Shown: piece after piece, positions 27,122 through 35,471 of the stretch
How the letters are laid out: the number at the start of each line of letters is the position of its first letter
Position numbering within the stretch: position 1 is the first letter of the stretch
NCBI GenBank assembly: GCA_021785795.1
Contig: JAJYEK010000019.1
Location: 1 to 46,853, forward strand
Direction: 5' to 3'
Source: Pseudomonadota bacterium
GTDB taxonomy: Bacteria > Pseudomonadota > Gammaproteobacteria > Acidiferrobacterales > UBA6901
Length of the DNA stretch: 46,853 nucleotides
The notes under the pieces: model-generated
The model's input: the letters and a program-made list of their open reading frames with translations, nothing else
Database searches by the model: none
What the model was told of the DNA's origin: nothing
Program-made: the position numbers and the translations under genes

Positions 27122-29851
27122 ATGTCCCAACTGGATGTTAAAGCGCTGATCGACAAGCTCAACTCTGCCTGCCGCAAGGCGCTCGAGGAGGCTGTGGGTC
27201 TGACCATGGCGCGCACCCACTACAATGTTGAAATCGAACATTGGCTGATCAAGCTGCTGGAAAACCCGGACAGCGAAGCCTCCATCATCCTCAAGCATTA
27301 CGGCGTCAATTTTTCGGGCCTGAACCGGGACCTGACCGCTGCGCTCGATGCCATGAAAACCGGCAACTCACGGGCGCCGGCACTCTCGCCCCATCTGGTG
27401 GACTGGGTGCGCGAGGCCTGGGTGCTTGCCTCCCTCGAATACGGTGCCAGCCAGGCCGAGTCGGGTCACCTGATCGCAGCGCTCATCAGTAATGACACGC
27501 TCGCGCGCATGGCCCGCGGCATTTCCAAAGAACTGACCCGGCTGTCGGCCGACGCCCTGCAAAACGACCTGCCCAGACTGATCGCTGGCGCACCGGAAGC
27601 GGCCGGCGATGCCGCTGCCGGCACGGACCACGTCCGGCAGACCGGCGCCCCGGGGAAGACCGCCGCGCTGGATCAGTTCACGATTGACCTGACCGAACAG
27701 GCGCGCCAGGGCAACATCGACCCCGTCCTCGGCCGTGATGCGGAAATCAGGCAAGTTGTCGATATCCTCACGCGCAGGCGCCAGAACAATCCCATCCTGA
27801 CCGGCGAGGCCGGCGTCGGCAAAACCGCGGTGGTGGAAGGATTTGCCCTGCGCGTGGCGGCAGGTGACGTGCCGCCTGCGTTGCGGGATATTTCGATCCG
27901 CTCGCTGGATCTTGCCCTTCTGCAGGCAGGCGCCGGAGTGAAGGGGGAGTTTGAGAACCGGCTCAAGTCGGTAATCAACGAAGTCAAGTCCTCGCCCAAA
28001 CCGGTCATCCTCTTCATTGACGAGGCCCATACCCTGATCGGTGCCGGAGGACAGGCGGGTCAGGGCGACGCGGCGAACCTTCTCAAGCCGGCCCTGGCGA
28101 GAGGGGAATTGCGCACCATTGCCGCCACGACCTGGGCGGAATACAAAAAGTACTTCGAACGCGATGCGGCACTCGCCCGGCGCTTCCAGACGGTCAAGGT
28201 GGAAGAGCCCTCCGAGGCGCTCGCCATCGAGATGATGCGCGGACTGGTCGCGACCCTGGAAGGTCATCACCGCGTGCGTGTACTCGACGAGGCGGTCAGG
28301 GAGGCGGTACGCCTGTCACATCGTTACATTACCGGCCGGCAGCTTCCCGACAAATCGGTCAGCCTGCTCGACACTGCCTGCGCGCGCGTCGCGATGAGCC
28401 AAACCGGCACACCGCCCCAGATCGAGGATGCGCAGCGGCGTCTTGACCAGATCGCCGTGGCAACGCGCATCCTTTCGCAGGAATCGGAGACCGGGGCAGA
28501 TCATGCAGAAGAACTGGGCAGGCTGGCTGCCGAGCAAGGGCAGGTCGAGGCGCAACTTGCCGCGCTTAAAACGCGATGGGGACAGGAACGTCAGCTCGTC
28601 CGCAAGATCCAGGGCCTGCGCGCACGCCTCGAAAACCGACCCGAGCTCGCCCCGGTGGAACTCCCTGCCGCAAACCCCGCACCCGGCTCGCCCGCTGCGC
28701 CCACAGACCCAAGGGCGTCAATCGCGCATCCCGCGCCAACTTCATCCCTGTCTCCCGCTGACAGCGCCGCCCTGCGACGCGAGCTCGATATTCTCACCCA
28801 GGAACTGCTTGCCTTGCAGGGCGAGTCGCCGCTCCTGTACGTGGTGGTCGACAGTCAGGCCGTCGCACAGGTCGTGTCGGAATGGACCGGCATACCGGCC
28901 GGACGCATGATGAGCGATGAGATACACGCCATCCTCGATCTAAAGAACCGGATGGAGGAAAGCGTTGTCGGCCAGAGCCACGCTTTGAACGCCATCGCTG
29001 AGAGTATCCGCACCTCACGGGCCGGGCTCTCCGACCCGAGCAGGCCGATCGGCGTGTTCATGCTGGCGGGGACCAGTGGTGTTGGAAAAACTGAGACGGC
29101 GATCACTCTGGCCAACCTGCTCTATGGCGGCGAACAGAATATGACCGTCATCAACATGTCCGAATTCAAGGAGGAACACAAGGTCTCCCTGCTCATGGGA
29201 TCACCGCCCGGTTACGTGGGTTATGGGGAGGGCGGTGTGCTCACCGAGGCGGTGCGCCGCAAGCCCTACAGCGTCATCCTGCTCGACGAGATGGAAAAGG
29301 CTCACCCCGGTGTGCAGGACATCTTCTTCCAGGTGTTCGACAAGGGTCAAATGAAGGATGGCGAGGGACGCGACATCGACTTCAAGAATACCGTCATCAT
29401 CATTACTACCAACGCGGGTACCGAGGCGATCATGAACCTGTGCGCCGACCCGGAGACCATGCCCGATGCACAGGGTCTCGCCGAGGCTCTGCACCCCGAG
29501 CTGCTCAAGAGCTTCAAGCCGGCGTTTCTCGGTCGCATCACGGTCGTTCCCTACTTCCCGCTCAGCGATGATGTCATGAAACGCATCATTCGCTTGAAGC
29601 TGGCGAAAATCGCAAGACGTGTCCGTGAGAACTACAATGCGGACCTGAGCTACACAGATGCCCTCGTAAACGGGGTTGCCGAGCGCTGTCATGAAGTCGA
29701 CAGCGGCGCACGCAATGTCGATCATATCCTCAATCGTTCCTTGCTCCCGAATCTGTCCGAAAAGTTTCTGGCAAAACTTGCCTCACGTGAGGCATTTGCC
29801 GCTGTACGGGTCGATCTCAACGAAAATGGCTTTGCATATGACATAAGCTGA
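27122..29851 (+). CDS. tssH: T6SS sheath-disassembly AAA+ ATPase TssH (ClpV)
   Basis: This 909-residue ClpB/ClpV-type unfoldase recycles contracted sheaths. An N-domain (first 160 residues) binds TssC. The first ATPase domain has Walker A GEAGVGKTA and Walker B VILFIDEAHTLIG, a coiled-coil middle domain follows, and a Pro/Ala-rich insert lies near residues 515-545. The second ATPase domain has Walker A GTSGVGKTE and Walker B VILLDEMEKAHPG. The ATG at 27,122 has GGAG nine bases upstream. An upstream TTG at 27,086 would add twelve unconserved residues. The Pro/Ala insert between the coiled coil and the second ATPase domain is longer than I would expect. Confidence 0.96.
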   Translation: MSQLDVKALIDKLNSACRKALEEAVGLTMARTHYNVEIEHWLIKLLENPDSEASIILKHYGVNFSGLNRDLTAALDAMKTGNSRAPALSPHLVDWVREAWVLASLEYGASQAESGHLIAALISNDTLARMARGISKELTRLSADALQNDLPRLIAGAPEAAGDAAAGTDHVRQTGAPGKTAALDQFTIDLTEQARQGNIDPVLGRDAEIRQVVDILTRRRQNNPILTGEAGVGKTAVVEGFALRVAAGDVPPALRDISIRSLDLALLQAGAGVKGEFENRLKSVINEVKSSPKPVILFIDEAHTLIGAGGQAGQGDAANLLKPALARGELRTIAATTWAEYKKYFERDAALARRFQTVKVEEPSEALAIEMMRGLVATLEGHHRVRVLDEAVREAVRLSHRYITGRQLPDKSVSLLDTACARVAMSQTGTPPQIEDAQRRLDQIAVATRILSQESETGADHAEELGRLAAEQGQVEAQLAALKTRWGQERQLVRKIQGLRARLENRPELAPVELPAANPAPGSPAAPTDPRASIAHPAPTSSLSPADSAALRRELDILTQELLALQGESPLLYVVVDSQAVAQVVSEWTGIPAGRMMSDEIHAILDLKNRMEESVVGQSHALNAIAESIRTSRAGLSDPSRPIGVFMLAGTSGVGKTETAITLANLLYGGEQNMTVINMSEFKEEHKVSLLMGSPPGYVGYGEGGVLTEAVRRKPYSVILLDEMEKAHPGVQDIFFQVFDKGQMKDGEGRDIDFKNTVIIITTNAGTEAIMNLCADPETMPDAQGLAEALHPELLKSFKPAFLGRITVVPYFPLSDDVMKRIIRLKLAKIARRVRENYNADLSYTDALVNGVAERCHEVDSGARNVDHILNRSLLPNLSEKFLAKLASREAFAAVRVDLNENGFAYDIS

Positions 29852-29952
29852 TTGTTAATGACGACCGCTACCCGAGATGCTCAACTGGACGCAACATCAG
29901 CATACGGCCATTGACCATCATTTTTTTAATCAACAAGAAAGGAGAAGTCGCG

Positions 29953-30435
29953 ATGATCTATATCAAATACGGTGATATCAAGGGTCCCGTCCCAGAAGAA
30001 GGACATAAGGAGTGGTTCGCCGTCGATAGCATCCAGTTGGGCATCGGCCGTGCCATCTCCGCCGGTACGCTCGACGGCAAGAACCGCCTCAATGGCGACC
30101 CTTCGATTTCGGAGATCGTCATTACCAAGAGATCGGACTCGGCTTCTCCGGCCTTGTTCAAGGAATCCCTGAACGGCGAAGCCAAAAAGGTCACCATCGA
30201 ATTCACGAGGACGGGTCAGGACAAGAGCGCCAAACAGGAAAAATACCTCACCTGGGAATTGACGGACTGCATGATCTCTGGCTTCTCCATGTCCTCTGGC
30301 GGGGACGAACCCACGGAGTCAATCAGCCTCAATTTCACCAAACTGGAAGTAAGTTACGTTCCGTTCGACGCAACCAACAAGAACAAGAGTCCGGAAAAGA
30401 TTTCCTTCGATTTGCAAAAGGGTCAACTGTCCTGA
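29953..30435 (+). CDS. hcp: T6SS tube protein Hcp (TssD)
   Basis: This 160-residue Hcp builds the inner tube and is secreted. The ATG at 29,953 follows a strong AAAGGAG site. An upstream in-frame ATG at 29,911 would add fourteen AT-rich, unconserved codons. Family motifs are IYIKYGDIKGPV, HKEWFAVDSIQLGIGRA, SEIVITKRSDSASP and LELTD-like TWELTDCMISGFS. No C-terminal effector extension is present. It lies 101 bp after tssH and is followed by a perfect 11-bp stem-loop before vgrG. Confidence 0.97.
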   Translation: MIYIKYGDIKGPVPEEGHKEWFAVDSIQLGIGRAISAGTLDGKNRLNGDPSISEIVITKRSDSASPALFKESLNGEAKKVTIEFTRTGQDKSAKQEKYLTWELTDCMISGFSMSSGGDEPTESISLNFTKLEVSYVPFDATNKNKSPEKISFDLQKGQLS

Positions 30436-30462
30436 TTCTTGGCTATGCACGGCAGTCTAGCC

Positions 30463-30489
30463 CCCGCTCAGGGAAATCCCCTGAGCGGG
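30463..30489 (+). terminator. Perfect 11-bp stem-loop between hcp and vgrG
   Basis: CCCGCTCAGGG (30,463-30,473) and CCCTGAGCGGG (30,479-30,489) pair perfectly around a five-base loop. No U-run follows, so it is more likely an attenuator or an mRNA 3'-end stabiliser than a complete terminator. It sits 28 bp after the hcp stop and 40 bp before the vgrG start. Confidence 0.55.
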
Positions 30490-30529
30490 ATGTGTGGAGC
30501 AGCTTCCTTGTATCCATTTGAGTATTGCC

Positions 30530-32635
30530 ATGGCTGACACCTCGTATACCCAGGAAAAGCGCGCGCTCAAAATCGACAAGAGTCCCCTGGGCAGCGGGGA
30601 CGAGCTGCTGCTCGTGTCATTCTCCGGAAGGGAAGCGCTATCCGAGCCCTTTTCGTTCACGCTCGACCTGCTTGCAGGCGATAAAAAAATCAATCCCTAT
30701 CACTTATTAGGCAAAAGCCTGACCTTTTCCATGCCCGGCAAGGATAATGAGAGACGCTATTTTAACGGCATGGTCAGTAGATTCGACTGCGGTCCTGCTG
30801 GCATGAACGACCTGCGCCAGTACCAGGCGGTCGTGCGACCCTGGCTCTGGTTTCTGAGCTACAGCAGCAATTTCAAGATATTTTCAGACAAGACGCCTAA
30901 AGATATCCTGGACGAAATCTTCAAGGCACACGGATTCGGCCATGTGGTCAAGTTCGAGTTGAGCGGCGAGGCAAACAAACTGGAGTACTGCGTCCAGTAC
31001 GGCGAGACCGATTTCGCGTTCGTATCCAGGATCATGGAGCGCGAGGGATATTTTTACTACTTCCGCCACGAAAATGGCCGCCACGAGATGGTTGTGGCCA
31101 ACGGCACCAGCGGGTATAAGGATTGCCCCCAGAAGAAAATCGTCTACTCATCCGGCACCAGGGGCATCGAACAAATTATGAGCTGGGACCGACAGTATGA
31201 CTTTGCGGCCGGCAAATGGAGCCATACCGATTACGATTTCGAGAAGTCCACCAATAACTTGCGGACGCAAACGAGCACCGTAGGCGGCAGCGAAGAACAG
31301 AGCAAGTACGAGCGCTACGAATATCCGGGCGGATACAAGGAAACAAACAACGGTCAATTCATTGCCAAGCTTCGCATCGAGCAGGAAGAAACCAGCTCAA
31401 CCCGATTTATCGCCACCAGCAACTGCAGCACGCTTTTCGCCGGCGGAAAATTCCAGCTGGACTCGGACACGCCCTCCCCGGACAAATCCCAGACGACCTT
31501 TGTCATTACGGCCATCGAATACAGCGCCAGCGGCGGCTCATACGATCAAAATGGAAAAGGCGGATACGAGCAATCAAACCGCTTTCAGGGGATACCGGCC
31601 GAAATGGTATTTCGCCCGCCCCTGATCACCCCGAAACCCACGGTCCAGGGCATCGAAACCGCCGTGGTTCTGGGTCCGGGCAAGAAGGATGATAACGATA
31701 AGGATTCGGTTCATACCGACAAATACGGCCGGATCAAGGTGAGATTTCACTGGGATCGTGACGACGATGAGTCGTGCTGGGTCCGCACCAGCCAGTCCGT
31801 GGCCGGCGGTGGATGGGGAGGCGTTATCCTTCCACGGGTAGGCCAGGAAGTCATCGTATCGTTTTTGGGCGGAGACCCCGACCGGCCCATGATCACCGGT
31901 TGCGTTTATAACGGGCAACTGTCGCAGCCTTTCCCCATGGGTGAAAATGCCTATGTATCAGGCATCAGAACCCGGAGCTGGCCGAAAGGCGAATCCAGCA
32001 TGTACAACGAGCTCAGCTTTAATGACAAGAAGGGCGAAGAGGCCGTGACCCTCCAGGCGCAGAAGGACCTCACGCGCCATGTCAAGCATGATGACTCCCT
32101 CAAGGTGGACAATGACAAAACGACGGAAATCAAGCAGAACCTGACCACCACGATCACGGAAGGCGACGAGACCCGGACGCTCCAGAAAGGGAAACGCAGC
32201 GTGACGCTCGACCAGGGTGACGACATCCTTAAGTTGACTGAGGGCAACCGCGCGGTCACCCTCACCCAGGGCAACGACAATCTGACCCTGACCGGTGGCA
32301 ACCGCACCGTCAAACTGGACACCGGCAACGACAACCTCACGCTCGATTCCGGCAACTGTGCCGTCAAACTGCTGCAAGGCAATCACACGCTGGAGCTGAC
32401 CGCCGGCAATGCCTCAACCAAACTCGCACTGGGCGGTTCAACGACCGAGGCCATGCAAGCGATCGAACTCAAGGTGGGCGCGAACAGCATCAAGATCGAT
32501 CAGATGGGCATCACCATTACAGGCATGCAGATCAAGATCAACGCCAGCCTGATGTTCAACGTCAAGGGCGCTATGGGGGAAATCGCCGGCGACGGGATGC
32601 TGACCATTAAGGGCGGCATGGTCATGATCAACTAG
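30530..32635 (+). CDS. vgrG: T6SS spike protein VgrG (TssI)
   Basis: This 701-residue spike has a gp27-like base (FTLDLLAGDKKINPYHLLG through the phage-tail-like domain) and a gp5 OB-fold with DKYGRIKVRFHWDRD, SCWVRTSQSVAGGGWGG and PRVGQEVIVSFLGGDPDRP. A C-terminal beta-helix needle follows. It ends at GGMVMIN without any fused toxin domain, so effectors must ride on the separate PAAR-like tip protein encoded nearby or on the spike surface. The ATG at 30,530 begins the conserved part; its ribosome site is weak (GAG). The needle contains ten nine-residue repeats, listed separately. Confidence 0.96.
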   Translation: MADTSYTQEKRALKIDKSPLGSGDELLLVSFSGREALSEPFSFTLDLLAGDKKINPYHLLGKSLTFSMPGKDNERRYFNGMVSRFDCGPAGMNDLRQYQAVVRPWLWFLSYSSNFKIFSDKTPKDILDEIFKAHGFGHVVKFELSGEANKLEYCVQYGETDFAFVSRIMEREGYFYYFRHENGRHEMVVANGTSGYKDCPQKKIVYSSGTRGIEQIMSWDRQYDFAAGKWSHTDYDFEKSTNNLRTQTSTVGGSEEQSKYERYEYPGGYKETNNGQFIAKLRIEQEETSSTRFIATSNCSTLFAGGKFQLDSDTPSPDKSQTTFVITAIEYSASGGSYDQNGKGGYEQSNRFQGIPAEMVFRPPLITPKPTVQGIETAVVLGPGKKDDNDKDSVHTDKYGRIKVRFHWDRDDDESCWVRTSQSVAGGGWGGVILPRVGQEVIVSFLGGDPDRPMITGCVYNGQLSQPFPMGENAYVSGIRTRSWPKGESSMYNELSFNDKKGEEAVTLQAQKDLTRHVKHDDSLKVDNDKTTEIKQNLTTTITEGDETRTLQKGKRSVTLDQGDDILKLTEGNRAVTLTQGNDNLTLTGGNRTVKLDTGNDNLTLDSGNCAVKLLQGNHTLELTAGNASTKLALGGSTTEAMQAIELKVGANSIKIDQMGITITGMQIKINASLMFNVKGAMGEIAGDGMLTIKGGMVMIN
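32180..32449 (+). repeat. Ten tandem 27-bp (nine-residue) repeats in the VgrG needle
   Basis: The encoded stretch divides exactly into ten nonapeptides of the form L-x-x-G-[NKD]-x-x-x-x, starting LQKGKRSVT and ending LALGGSTTE. The central units alternate between G-N-R-x-V and G-N-D-N-L types, giving an 18-residue, 54-bp super-period. In phage gp5 needles the repeat is an octapeptide, so the nine-residue spacing is a distinct form of the triple beta-helix. Confidence 0.85.
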
Positions 32636-32686
32636 TAAAGACGTTGGAGGCATCCGGCATTCACCTAGTCACTGCGGAAACGATTC

Positions 32687-33271
32687 ATGGAACCTGCAAG
32701 CGATCTCACCAAAATCACAGCCACCCGCGCCATCGACATTTGTCGGGGGCTTGAACTCGGGCAAGAAGCGAGCGCCCTGCTCACAGGCTCGCTTGCTCCC
32801 CTCGCCTATCTGTCTGTACTCGTCGAGCGCGGCCTATGGACCGATGCCACGCGCTTTCTCGCCCACGCCCTTCCCAAGCGGGAAGGCGTCTGGTGGGCCT
32901 GCCTGGCAGCGCGTTCGACCCTAGGCAGCCATGCCACGCCCGATCAGCTCAAGTGCCTCGACACCGCGGAACAGTGGGTATATTTTCCCAATGAATCCAA
33001 CCGCAGGCCCGCCATGGAGGCCGCTCAGGCTGCGGGATTGGATAACCCTGCCAGTTGGGCTTCCATCGCCGTCTTCTGGAGCAGCGGCAGCCTGTCACCG
33101 GAGGAGCTGCCCGTTGTGCCACCACCCGACGACCTTTGCGCCAAAGCCATTTCCGGCGCGGTAATGCTGTCCGCGGTCTTTCGCGAGCCCGAAAAGGCCA
33201 CAGACAAGTACCGGCAATTCCTGGGACAGGGGATTGATATAGCACGCGGCGGAACCGGACAAACGGGATGA
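32687..33271 (+). CDS. DUF6931 family protein of the T6SS tip cluster
   Basis: This 194-residue cytoplasmic protein has no signal peptide. Its sequence matches my memory of the DUF6931 family found next to vgrG genes: early LELGQEASALLTG, then LVERGLWTDATRFLAHALPKREGVWWACLAARSTLG, NRRPAMEAAQAAGLDNPASW and VPPPDDLCAKAISGAVMLSA. The function is unknown. Its place between vgrG and the PAAR-like gene suggests an adaptor or chaperone that loads the tip or effector, which is inference only. It starts 51 bp after vgrG. A 236-bp spacer with no visible gene separates it from the DUF4280 gene. Confidence 0.75.
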   Translation: MEPASDLTKITATRAIDICRGLELGQEASALLTGSLAPLAYLSVLVERGLWTDATRFLAHALPKREGVWWACLAARSTLGSHATPDQLKCLDTAEQWVYFPNESNRRPAMEAAQAAGLDNPASWASIAVFWSSGSLSPEELPVVPPPDDLCAKAISGAVMLSAVFREPEKATDKYRQFLGQGIDIARGGTGQTG

Positions 33272-33507
33272 ATTGTTGATTTCATGCGGCCTATACGCCT
33301 TTATTCCGGCAGCTGCGGTCGCGCCGCGGCGTGCGACGAGCCAATCCTGGCCATACCGGGGCGAATAGTGTCTGCCCTTTTCAGGCGTACAGGGCCGCGC
33401 CTTTTATAAGGGTCAGGCTCCGGACAGATTGCGTTCGTGCGGCCCTAGCGGAAGGGCTTGCCGCTTTCAGGACCGCTTAGTCCGTTAAATTGCAGGTAAA
33501 AACGATT

Positions 33508-33894
33508 ATGGGACAGCTCGTTACCACCGGTTCAATGATGATATGCACGTTCGGCATGGCACCGAGCGCGCTGAACGTGCTGCCCACAAACAGGACCCTG
33601 GCAGGTACACCTGCTGCAAACATCATGGATCACCTACCGATAGTCAACATTCCCCCATTCGGGATGTGCATGAGCATGGCCAATCCTGAGGTGGCTTCAG
33701 CCACTGCTGCCGCCCTAGGCGTGCTAACTCCGATGCCCTGCATCCCGGTGACCGCGGCACCCTGGGTTCCGGGGTCACCCACCGTGATGATCGGGAAGAT
33801 GCCGGCCCTCGATAGCATGTCGAAATGTATGTGCACGTGGGGCGGTGTGATTTCAGTCACCACACCCGCCCAATTCACCTCAATGGTTCCGTAA
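33508..33894 (+). CDS. PAAR-like DUF4280 spike-tip protein
   Basis: This 128-residue protein has the DUF4280/PAAR-like pattern: GQLVTTGSMMICTFGMAPS at the start, then NIMDHLPIVNIPPFGMC, PMPCIPVTAAPWVPGSPTV and a final Cys-containing CMCTWGGVISVTTP. Such proteins cap VgrG as a sharp, metal-binding cone and carry effectors. Conserved cysteines and histidine suit zinc binding. The ATG at 33,508 is preferred over a TTG at 33,490. The next gene starts 15 bp after its stop, so the two are very likely co-translated and functionally linked. Confidence 0.88.
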   Translation: MGQLVTTGSMMICTFGMAPSALNVLPTNRTLAGTPAANIMDHLPIVNIPPFGMCMSMANPEVASATAAALGVLTPMPCIPVTAAPWVPGSPTVMIGKMPALDSMSKCMCTWGGVISVTTPAQFTSMVP

Positions 33895-33909
33895 CGGAGG
33901 AGCTAAGTC

Positions 33910-34515
33910 ATGAGCTTTAAATTTTCCACCCCAGGACTCTCATCAGAAATCGACTCAATGGTCATAATAAATGCCATTAACGAATGCCGGAAAAGGATTG
34001 ATTCGGGAGCTGCCAATACAGCTTTGCAACGCTGGTTCGGCGACACCTCTATGGCTTGGAAGAAAACAGCAAAGCAGCAGCTGGAACAGATGCGAAGGGT
34101 AATCAACCTGCAGGAAATCACGATTGGAGTCAGAGACCTGGATGAGCGAAATACCGGAGAGAATGCTGCTGCATTGCCAGGCAGCGCAACAAGTATAGTG
34201 CCCGGCGCCACTCAGAACTACAAAGGACGTCAGGTCCTGCTGAATTCCGCTTTTAACAGACTGCCGAGATATCTGCCAATGTCCAACGGCATCACGGATA
34301 CCACTGGCTGGAATCAAAGCAAGTTCGAAACCGTGATCCATGAACTGACCCACGCCATTCTAAGCACGGATGACGAAAAACTAGCGAACGGAAATAACGC
34401 CTACGGCGCCCAACGGGCGAAAGATCTCGCTGCCGAGAATTCCGCCAAGGCCAAGAACAACGCTGAGAATTGGGCTATTTTCATAGAAGCTTGCGGCAAA
34501 CACAGGACCAGTTAA
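33910..34515 (+). CDS. Putative M35-type zinc metallopeptidase, candidate T6SS effector
   Basis: This 201-residue protein has no signal peptide or membrane segment. It carries HExxH at H144-E145-L-T-H148. An Asp pair (D154-D155) in an S-T-D-D context, then AYG and a late NNAENWAIFIEA block, match the aspzincin/M35 pattern (third ligand Asp, then Tyr-Gly). M35 enzymes such as deuterolysin and peptidyl-Lys endopeptidase cut proteins. A strong GGAGGAG site lies 8 bases before the ATG, and only 15 bp separate it from the DUF4280 tip gene. Base composition is visibly more AT-rich than in the T6SS core, suggesting later acquisition. No obvious immunity gene follows. The effector role is inferred from position, lack of signal peptide and fold; it is untested. 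Confidence 0.72.
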   Translation: MSFKFSTPGLSSEIDSMVIINAINECRKRIDSGAANTALQRWFGDTSMAWKKTAKQQLEQMRRVINLQEITIGVRDLDERNTGENAAALPGSATSIVPGATQNYKGRQVLLNSAFNRLPRYLPMSNGITDTTGWNQSKFETVIHELTHAILSTDDEKLANGNNAYGAQRAKDLAAENSAKAKNNAENWAIFIEACGKHRTS

Positions 34516-34526
34516 CCGGAATTGCC

Positions 34527-34754
34527 ATGCATGAAGATATGACGTCAGAAGTCATATCAGTTTTGCGGACTTCACCCTTCATGAGCAGGCTGTCGTATCG
34601 CACCATAGACAAGGAAGTCTGCACGCGATCGGCATGCTCGCGTGCGGCAGGATCTGGTGACGGCAGTGGATATCGCGCCCTTCGGGGAGATCTCCGTGAC
34701 CATGCGCTGGCGGCATTTGAGCACCCCGCAATGGAAAACGTTCATCACCGCTGA
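34527..34754 (+). CDS. Small open frame after the metallopeptidase, unknown
   Basis: This 75-residue frame begins 12 bp after the metallopeptidase stop with a modest GGA site. Its first 30 residues (MHEDMTSEVISVLRTSPFMS...) look plausible as protein. The remainder is Arg/Gly/Ser-rich and may be out of frame. It could be the start of a decayed immunity gene or chance. I recognise no family. The following stretch to about 34,880 shows no convincing gene on either strand. Confidence 0.25.
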   Translation: MHEDMTSEVISVLRTSPFMSRLSYRTIDKEVCTRSACSRAAGSGDGSGYRALRGDLRDHALAAFEHPAMENVHHR

Positions 34755-34889
34755 CGTCCCGCGCCCGATCTTGAACGGCAGGCGCTGGGCGGCACATCCA
34801 CTTCTAGATGCCTTGATGAATCGAAAACGTTGCATTCGCGCAACACTCATATCCCATTTGGGAGAGACGCCATTCGGCGCGGGTGTTTG

Positions 34890-35248
34890 TCGGTTGCCGG
34901 ATCCGATGCTGGGCCGGGATCCCTACGCGCTCGTGCCGCGCCCAGATCATCTACGATGTCAGCGGATGCCAGCGGCTGAGCGCTTCGTAGTGCGCGTTTG
35001 AAGCGGCCGATCATGGGTTCGAGGTCATTCACGGATAATCCTTTACTCTCCATGGTGAACTTGATTGCCTCCACAGGATCCGGTAGACCGAGTGGATAGT
35101 GCCTTGCCCCGCACGCCTCGACGGGCGTTCACCAGCACCTCAAGCCGATCGCCTTCGCGCGTACGGGGCTTGGCAGGCATCAATGCACTCAACTTCCTTG
35201 AGTGCCCGCGCGATAATCGGATTTTGTCTTAATGGGCCTGATGTCCAT
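34890..35248 (-). pseudogene. higA: Ruined higA antitoxin gene
   Basis: Reading leftward from an ATG at 35,248, the HigA pattern can be followed only by changing frame several times. In order the pieces are MDIRPIKTKSDY, then ALKEVE, then LMPAKPRTREGDRLEVLV, then VEACGARHYPLGLPDPVEAI, then KFTMESKGLSVNDLEPMIGR, then YEALSRWHPLTS, an in-frame TAG, and MIWARHERVGIPAQHRIRQP. All are recognisable parts of the Xre-type antitoxin of the HigBA family. At least four frameshifts and a stop make it non-functional. No matching higB toxin is visible next to it; the segment to about 35,400 holds nothing I can assign. Confidence 0.75.
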
Positions 35249-35401
35249 GGTCGCGTCTCCGTCGAATGGTCTGCGCGTCGATCCGGCCATATTGGACATG
35301 GTGTAGAATTGCGTCAAATAATGATCCTCGATTTGCGTCATGGCGTGACCCACCATTGCCCCTGCATGTTATTGAACGACCTCAGTGACATCCCAGGCAT
35401 C

Positions 35402-35466
35402 GGGGTCAATGCAATCTGCAAAACTACTGCATTGTGGGGTCATTCTAAAATGCAAATCAACAAGCC
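35402..35466. repeat. Possible insertion-sequence end remnant with GGGGTCA repeats
   Basis: GGGGTCA occurs at 35,402-35,408 and 35,436-35,442, each followed after a few bases by ATGC or AATGC. Short repeats of this sort are seen in IS21-type ends, but no transposase is attached. The assignment is weak. Confidence 0.22.
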
Positions 35467-35471
35467 GTAAG

